Of a stretch of 64,000 nt of DNA, positions 58,572 through 64,000 are shown piece by piece. The stretch's first letter is position 1; each line of letters begins with the position of its first letter. The position numbers and the translations under genes are program-made. The DNA is from Effusibacillus consociatus (GTDB lineage: Bacteria > Bacillota > Bacilli > Tumebacillales > Effusibacillaceae): positions 1-64,000 of the forward strand of contig NZ_JBHSHC010000050.1 of the NCBI RefSeq assembly GCF_042652925.1, in the 5' to 3' direction. The notes below the pieces were generated by a model. That model was not told the DNA's origin. It saw only the letters and a list, made by a program, of their open reading frames with translations, and searched no databases.

Positions 58572-59763
58572 CACTTTGTATATTCTCCAAGAAACCTTGT
58601 TTTCCTTTGAGGACTGGCGAAAAATTGAGTCCAAAGATCGATTACCAATTTTCTTTTCTGCATTATTACGCAAAGCAATTGAGGAGTCCGTCACCCCAAG
58701 GGGCTGAGGAAATTTGTCGAGAAGCGTTGTTACGCGCTTTCTTAGTAGCCCCGTTGGAAGGAATCTCGACATTTACGGCACTACATCATCGGCTGGATAC
58801 CGACTTGCGTTTCCGTTATCAATGCGGGTTTCGGATGGATAAACCTGCACCCTCCATTTCGACTTTTTTTGAGTCGTGTGTTTAGCGAACTGGTAAGAAA
58901 GAAACTCGCTGAAAAACTCTTTCTCGATCTCGTTCAACAGTGCCGCAACGAAGGGATCATCGACGGAAGCAAGATTGCCATTGACACGACAGGCATTAAG
59001 GCGTATGAGAAGAAGCAGCCGAAATCCCGCTGTCAGGACACTGGTAATGCCCCCTGGGGTGCGAAGTTTGACTCGTTTGGTAACAAAATTACATGGTTTG
59101 GTTACAAAATTCACCTCGCGGTGGATACAAAGAGCGAATTACCCGTTGCCCTAGATGTCACACCGGCTCATGTCAATGACGGAGATATGGCACCGCCACT
59201 TATGGACGAAGTTGTCAAGCAATCTCAACAACATGTGAAGTATTTCATCATGGATGCCGGGTATGATCAACTCAAGAATTATCAAGCCGCTCGTGTTCAC
59301 AAAGCACAAGCAATCATTCCTCTGAATCTTCGGAATGAGAAAGAACCGCCAGCCGGTTTCTCCTCCCGTGGAACTCCTCGTTGTTCCATGGGATACGAGA
59401 TGGCGTATTGGGGGACCACCGGAGATTGGCTGAAGTTCCGCTGCCCACATGCGGTTGGCAAAGTCGATTGTCCACATGGAACGTCTTGGTGTTCCTCTTC
59501 CAACTATGGGATGGTAGTGAAGGTGAACATCAAGGATGATATCCGTCGGTTTTGTAATCCCCACCGAGATACGAAGAATTGGAAACTTCTTTACAATGAA
59601 AGAACTGCGGGGGAGCGTTGCAACTCACGCTTGAAAGAGTTTCTTACGGCAAATGATGTCCATGTGGGCGGCATTGAGAAAGTCAAAACCCATGTGTATG
59701 ATTGTACTGCTGGCAACAGCGTTAGCCATTTGCAAAGCGAAATCAAAGAAACAAACTGCTTAA
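58572..59763 (+). pseudogene. Decayed DDE transposase (DUF772 plus DDE_Tnp_1; IS5/IS1182-like)
   Basis: The product is spread over several frames. TLYILQETLFSFEDWRKIES (near 58575), then GAEEICREALLRAFLVAPLE in a second frame, then FSELVRKKLAEKLFLD to TAGERCNSRLKEFL in a third, and finally IVLLATALAICKAKSKKQTA in a fourth (stop at about 59763). Catalytic Asp residues remain (IAIDTTGIKAYEKK, FIMDAGYD). At least three frameshifts make it dead. It lies just downstream of the SIR2 gene end. Confidence 0.85.
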
Positions 59764-59996
59764 GAATCAGTCCAAACCTGAGAATTCTGCAGGTATGCCC
59801 ATTTCACTGTTGGACTTTAAAGAATGAAAGTGAAACGAATTCCTTACAATGGATCTTTTTCTTTCGTTTATCGTAAAATCGCTATTTTTGCAAAACGCTC
59901 AATATAAAAGCGGTGTAGCGTATTATCGTAACATCTACTATTTTGTTTGTTAGCCATAAACGGCACTCCATATATACTGACTTGTCTTTTCAAACT

Positions 59997-61058
59997 TTAA
60001 AACACTTCTTCTTCGGTTTTTCTTATGTGTCTTGAAATTTCTTCTGCATTCAAATTCTCTTCAAGGAACTCTCTTGCTGATTTAGAGTAAACAACAATTT
60101 GAGAAGCATCCGTCAGTTCTAGGGCTCTTACAATATCATTCCTAACGGAATCACCATCTTTCATATCTACGCATATTAAGATCCGATTTGAATCGTGTTG
60201 TAAAGATTGTTTGATGAGGTTGTTGATGTAATGGTCACTGAAACTGTATCCAATAACAAGTATGACTTTACTCTGGAGAGAATATTTCCTAAATTCGTAA
60301 ACGTAAAACAGGTACGGATCGATGGATTGAAGTTTAGCGTCTGTTCCAAAAATCAGATCCGGTTCTTCTTCTGGGTGCGCTGATAGTTTCAGGATGTTAC
60401 CGTGATCCCGATCTCGTTTCCAGGTAATGGAGCCGTGTAGCTTATACAAATATATTGCTGCATTTACGTCAGGGTGTTCTTCTTCGAAGCGGGCACTATT
60501 CCATACGTTGTTATTATCAAATCCCAATTCAAGCAAATCTGTGGTGTCCTGTGGCTTATTTGATTCAAAACAAAGATCGTAATTTAACGAAAAGATTCGC
60601 AAAGGATGTTCCAGTTCTTTCTGGAACTCATAAAAGCACTTATAATATTCAGATTGTCTATAATCATCCTTCTTGACCCAGTTGATCAATTGCTTGGTAA
60701 TCAATTTTTTCAATGCTTCGATATTGTCAAAATTCTGACCGGCAAGATCTATTAAACGGTTGTTCCAGTTCGCAATGAAAGGATAAACCACGTTTTTTTC
60801 TTTTTTCCGAAGTTCGGTCAAGACGTTTACGAATTTTTCAATACTAAAGAGGATATTAAATTTCCCAAATATACCTTCCGAGTATAGAATGGCACTCTTA
60901 ATATAAAAATACAAATCTCTGTGAACCTTCCACTCGTCCCGGTCGTTAAGAAGCTTAATCTCTATATCGTCAATCATCTTAGTCGCAGTTGGGATACCAG
61001 CGTCGTAACTGCATCCGGCACCTATTAAGAAAATAACATCATTCGTATTAATACTCAT
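59997..61058 (-). CDS. SIR2-family NADase effector paired with Argonaute
   Basis: The 353-aa protein has a SIR2-like Rossmann domain: VIFLIGAGCSYDAGIP (NAD-binding GAG motif, residues 9-22), SLNYDLCFE (near 157-165) and the catalytic His in YKLHGSITW (His208), then VILVIGYSFSDHY. There is no APAZ domain and no membrane helix. SIR2 proteins in defence systems destroy NAD+ once triggered. The gene starts 16 bases after the Argonaute stop with AGGAGAT in between, so they form one operon. Likely the toxic arm of an abortive-infection system. Confidence 0.9.
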   Translation of the reverse strand: MSINTNDVIFLIGAGCSYDAGIPTATKMIDDIEIKLLNDRDEWKVHRDLYFYIKSAILYSEGIFGKFNILFSIEKFVNVLTELRKKEKNVVYPFIANWNNRLIDLAGQNFDNIEALKKLITKQLINWVKKDDYRQSEYYKCFYEFQKELEHPLRIFSLNYDLCFESNKPQDTTDLLELGFDNNNVWNSARFEEEHPDVNAAIYLYKLHGSITWKRDRDHGNILKLSAHPEEEPDLIFGTDAKLQSIDPYLFYVYEFRKYSLQSKVILVIGYSFSDHYINNLIKQSLQHDSNRILICVDMKDGDSVRNDIVRALELTDASQIVVYSKSAREFLEENLNAEEISRHIRKTEEEVF

Positions 61059-61074
61059 TATTACTATCTCCTAT

Positions 61075-62991
61075 CTACAGGAACCAAGGCGCTTCAAATC
61101 CTGTAATATCAATGCTATTATCCGAATCCAATTCCTGAAATTCAGCAATAAATTTCGCAATTAAATCGGGATAGAAAATGGAGATTGGGGACAACTTCGC
61201 GTTAAAACCTCGCCAATTTGCACCTGAAAGGTTGATGATATCTTGCAAATATTTTCTTTTTTCCTCGTTTGGCAAATCTTTGCTGTTTAAAAATTCGATA
61301 TGAACAGGGCTTCCAAAACGTTTGTTAACCAGTTCTTTTCCATAGTGAAGCCCCTCGAACCAAACTAAATATTCATTTGGTGCTAGTTGGACGTAAGAAC
61401 TTTCATAAGGAACTTTGCTGTTGTTTTCCGCATATCCGAAGAATTTATTTACGGTGTTAATTTTAATGAATTGGAATTGTATGTCACGATGACTTTCGGA
61501 AACTTCCCGTACCCCGGTTTGGATCGATTCCATTTCTTCTTTTTTGATCTTAAAAGGTAAATGAATTACGCATTTCTCAACTTCCAGAGGTATGTTTTCA
61601 TCAATAACGTTTTTGATATTTTCTTTCAATTGCTCAATGTACTGGGTTTTGTTCTCAGCATCGCCTAGAACGTTAATTTGCTTATACACCCCGCTTGAAT
61701 CCATGGAAACAGAATAAGCGAAATATTTTTTTACTCGTCCATCTTCGCCGATTTTGTGGGCGGAACCCAGTCCAAAAATTATACACTTTTCATTACTGGG
61801 TTTAACCTTCCAAGGGATTCCCCCCATTTTTGCAAACAGTCCGAGCCCGATATTAGCAACGGACCATTTCAAACCATCTCTGCCAGTAATTTTTTCAAAA
61901 CGAACCGTCTGAAGAGGAATTCCTTTTCGAGTGAAAATGAATTTTAGGTAATGATAAGGGGAGAATTCAGAATCAGATTCTTTTTCTTGTTCGTTAATAA
62001 TGAAAAAGCTTGCGATTTTTTTATCTTTGTTCGAATTGATAATCCTTTCAAGTTCAAACTCCACTTTGCTTAAATCATCTCTAGATAATGAAGGGATCAG
62101 GATGCGTAGTACGTTATCTTTGTTGATTGTCAGATTAAACATCGATTGGATACCCGGAAAAGTTCCGGGATACGCCTTTCCTACGAGAGCGGAATACAAG
62201 TCGTTTGCCTGATCCCGTTGATGGGGTTCAAATACAAAAACGAACAGGGGATCTCCTTCGACTTTGGCAAACGGACCTTTAGTCTTCAATCCTTGAAATT
62301 GCGAATTGCTTTCACCGTTTTCAAAAATGTAAGTCTTGGTTTTTAAAAGTTGTGAGGGCAACAGGTAGAGTTCGTTTTCGATGTCATAATCTTGCTCTTC
62401 GATTGAAAAAGGAAAAAGACGACTTTTGAATTTGCGTTTAAATGTTTCAATTTTTCCGTATTTGTCATTATAAAAGTCAAAGTTTGCACGATAATTGTGT
62501 TTCACACTCAAACTTAATTGTTGTACTCGAAGTGAATAAGGAACACCTATTGCACGATGAAACGCAAAATCGACTAAGAAACCAAACTTGCGTTCTGACT
62601 TCAAGTAATAAGGCTCCATTTCTACAACTTCATTTCCTTCAGGGTGTCTGCCAATAACAACCGCCAGTTTTCGTGAAAAGCGGCGGTCATCCACTTCGTA
62701 TTCATCCTGATTCAGAGATTTTCTTATTTTCGTCAAGAAACTGTCCCATAGAAGTTTGACGGTCAAGTGTGTATTGAAATCTCCCAAGCAAACGAAACGC
62801 TCGAAACCGTCTTTTGGAACAGTAGTCACATAATAATCCTCATATGTTTCCAAGGAATTATCCGTTGGAAGTTTCGCTTTGTAGAAACCATCTTGTTTGG
62901 GCTGTCCGTTAAATTTTTGACGGTACAATGTAAAGCAGAACTCTTGGTTAGACAAAGCAAAGAAATTGAGCCTAATGGGTAAGTTTTGCAT
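61075..62991 (-). CDS. ago: Catalytically inactive prokaryotic Argonaute, long-B type
   Basis: The 638-aa protein has an N-terminal half (about 1-265) for N/L1/PAZ-like/L2 parts, a MID domain (about 265-395; YHYLKF, IPLQTVRF, AKMGGIPW, keeping the Tyr-Lys-Gln-Lys type guide pocket) and a PIWI domain (about 400-638; ending GANWRGFNAKLSPISIFYP). The catalytic tetrad is lost: the first Asp position reads FGLGSAH and the RDG position reads HLPF. It should bind guide and target but not cut. ATG 62991 follows GAAGGTGAT. The SIR2 gene is next in the operon. Confidence 0.92.
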   Translation of the reverse strand: MQNLPIRLNFFALSNQEFCFTLYRQKFNGQPKQDGFYKAKLPTDNSLETYEDYYVTTVPKDGFERFVCLGDFNTHLTVKLLWDSFLTKIRKSLNQDEYEVDDRRFSRKLAVVIGRHPEGNEVVEMEPYYLKSERKFGFLVDFAFHRAIGVPYSLRVQQLSLSVKHNYRANFDFYNDKYGKIETFKRKFKSRLFPFSIEEQDYDIENELYLLPSQLLKTKTYIFENGESNSQFQGLKTKGPFAKVEGDPLFVFVFEPHQRDQANDLYSALVGKAYPGTFPGIQSMFNLTINKDNVLRILIPSLSRDDLSKVEFELERIINSNKDKKIASFFIINEQEKESDSEFSPYHYLKFIFTRKGIPLQTVRFEKITGRDGLKWSVANIGLGLFAKMGGIPWKVKPSNEKCIIFGLGSAHKIGEDGRVKKYFAYSVSMDSSGVYKQINVLGDAENKTQYIEQLKENIKNVIDENIPLEVEKCVIHLPFKIKKEEMESIQTGVREVSESHRDIQFQFIKINTVNKFFGYAENNSKVPYESSYVQLAPNEYLVWFEGLHYGKELVNKRFGSPVHIEFLNSKDLPNEEKRKYLQDIINLSGANWRGFNAKLSPISIFYPDLIAKFIAEFQELDSDNSIDITGFEAPWFL

Positions 62992-63218
62992 GCATATCAC
63001 CTTCGATCGAGTGCAGTTACGTATACTTCCATAATTCTACAAAAAAAGATTTGGTCCTGCTTTTTAGTAATGGTCGGGCACCAAAGGTTTTTGTTATCGC
63101 CAACCGTTCGGAATTCTTGTTCTTGTTGACATGTCTGTAAATTTACACCTGCACACTTTCGACCCGTTGTTTTGGGACAAGCTCCTGACTACTATGGAAC
63201 TAAAGGAAGTGGTGGTTT

Positions 63219-63317
63219 ATGAATCGTCAAGAATTCTTAGAAAGGGCGCGGACAGAGGGGTTAGAAGTGTCAAAGTCGCAACTCCGTCGATACATTACGT
63301 ACGGATTTCTTCGTTAA
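63219..63317 (+). pseudogene. Remnant of a MerR-like DNA-binding protein
   Basis: A 32-codon frame, MNRQEFLERARTEGLEVSKS followed by QLRRYITYGFLR and a stop, reads like the first helix-turn-helix of a MerR-type regulator (EGLEVSKSQLRRYI). Nothing recognisable follows. It is a truncated gene. Confidence 0.45.
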
Positions 63318-63489
63318 ATCTGATGTACATGATTAGAATGGAATTGTGGCAATCAGACCGCTCGACGTGAATCAATCGAAAATCCTCATTTATTTTTCCG
63401 AATTTTTCCATGAAAAAGCAAAACTGTTCTTTGCTCAACAATTCGTTTTGGCTGACGTTCGAGGTGTTCGCGTCATAAAACTGAAACAT
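63295..63489 (-). CDS. Possible small protein (64 aa)
   Basis: ATG 63489 has GGGTGATG upstream on the minus strand. The product (LLSKEQFCFFMEKFGKINED, then RLIHVERSDCHNSILIMYIR) is soluble, with no known motif. It lies upstream of the Argonaute gene on the same strand, separated from it by about 300 non-coding bases, and overlaps the end of the opposite remnant. Confidence 0.4.
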   Translation of the reverse strand: MFQFYDANTSNVSQNELLSKEQFCFFMEKFGKINEDFRLIHVERSDCHNSILIMYIRFNEEIRT

Positions 63490-63669
63490 GAAAACATCAC
63501 CCTTTTCGATACGAGGGCCTTCAGGAAAAGCTGAGGTTCATAAAGTTTTTGCCCCCTTTTTGCTATTCAGTTTGTTCTGGGGTACGGTGTAAAACTGATC
63601 AATTCCGTTGATGCATCTTCTTTCGTTTAACCCATTTGTCAAAAACAGTAAGAAAGAATACTTAAAAAT

Positions 63670-63697
63670 TTAGACTGTCGGGAATTCCGACAGTCTA
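63670..63697 (-). terminator. Palindromic terminator after the edge recombinase
   Basis: TTAGACTGTCGG and CCGACAGTCTAA form a perfect 12-bp stem around a short AT loop; on the minus strand an ATTTTTAAG tract follows. It closes the recombinase gene that enters from the right edge. Confidence 0.75.
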
Positions 63698-63725
63698 AGT
63701 GACTTATGAATGTCAACCCTTTGAA

Positions 63726-64000
63726 TTATACTACATTGCGACGCCGAGTCATGTTTTCGACGGGACTGTATTTTTGGTGTTGTTTCTTGATATCAGATGA
63801 AAACAGTTCCACGTAATATCGAACCATGTCTAAGGTTGTATGGCCCAAAATTTGTTGTAGGGTAAATACGTCACCGCCATTCAAAATATAAAATTTCGCC
63901 ATTGTATGACGGAAAGTGTGTGGTGATACGCGAACCCCGGTAATTTGAGCCGCCTTACCATAGGAGCTAATCATATCCTGTATGGTTCGGAGATGTAAGG
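63726..64000 (-). CDS. Tyrosine recombinase, C-terminal part (continues past the window edge)
   Basis: The last 91 residues are visible. They include SPHTFRHTMAKFYI (His, Arg), LGHTTLDM (His) and the nucleophile region MVRYYVELF. The frame is open to position 64000, so the start lies outside. The sequence resembles the C-terminal part of the recombinase at 55274 (SPHTLRHTFAKLYILNGGD). The two face each other across the pAgo/SIR2 island. Confidence 0.88.
   Translation of the reverse strand, partial: LHLRTIQDMISSYGKAAQITGVRVSPHTFRHTMAKFYILNGGDVFTLQQILGHTTLDMVRYYVELFSSDIKKQHQKYSPVENMTRRRNVV

Noticed and set aside
59997..61058. Reading the SIR2 gene as a metabolic sirtuin deacetylase
   Set aside because: It lacks the four-Cys zinc module of deacetylases, has the SIR2_2-like defence layout and is in operon with Argonaute.

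Overview
The window looks like part of a large conjugative plasmid, or a plasmid-like integrative element, of a Bacillota host in the Bacilli. The reasons are strong AGGAGG-type ribosome-binding sites, GTG and TTG starts, lipobox lipoproteins, SLH-domain wall anchoring, a ParM/ParR partition pair, and a conjugation gene order (TcpC, small membrane protein, TcpE, VirB4-like ATPase, VirB6-like protein, cell-wall hydrolase) that follows ICEBs1 and pCW3. No rRNA, tRNA or CRISPR array was seen. No replication initiator was recognised, so the element continues outside the window. Genus cannot be fixed; a thermophilic or acid-tolerant Bacilli host is only a guess.

1-16.9 kb: a block of membrane and envelope genes broken by mobile DNA. 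It holds a class C group II intron with a decayed reverse transcriptase sitting just after a terminator, an SHOCT membrane protein, a methyltransferase, an IS1380-family element with a 5-bp target duplication, an OmpR-type two-component system, and an IS110-family element with a candidate guide RNA. These are followed by a family of methionine/glycine-rich membrane proteins (six clear paralogues plus relatives), a cytochrome-b-like protein and a cupredoxin-fold lipoprotein whose usual copper ligands are missing. Five of the Met/Gly genes share an upstream block with two CCATA half-sites 11 bp apart, a spacing typical of OmpR/PhoB regulators. A parMR cassette lies inside this block. Together the genes suggest an envelope system that uses methionine thioether chemistry (Cu(I)/Ag(I) handling, or oxidant scavenging), possibly run by the local two-component system.

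16.9-19.5 kb: a plasmid control region with divergent XRE regulators, an ImmA-like protein that lost its zinc motif, and a sigma-region-4-like regulator.

19.5-41.5 kb: one long plus-strand block that joins DNA transfer to a Tad-type pilus. Its order is coupling ATPase, replication-relaxation protein, diguanylate cyclase, prepilin peptidase, CpaB, CpaE, CpaF, TadB, TadC, Flp-like pilin, a 1407-residue VWA/CARDB/Fn3 surface protein, TadE-like pilin, then TcpC to the M23 hydrolase. 41.5-44.6 kb holds two DNA methyltransferases and small genes. 44.6-54.6 kb is a second, diverged Tad locus that ends in an SLH-domain protein and a secreted Ig-like protein.

54.6-64 kb: an accessory island with a complete tyrosine recombinase at one side and the end of a related one at the window edge. 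It has small orphan genes, a decayed DDE transposase, and a two-gene operon for a catalytically dead Argonaute and a SIR2 protein, most likely a long-B pAgo/SIR2 abortive-infection defence system.
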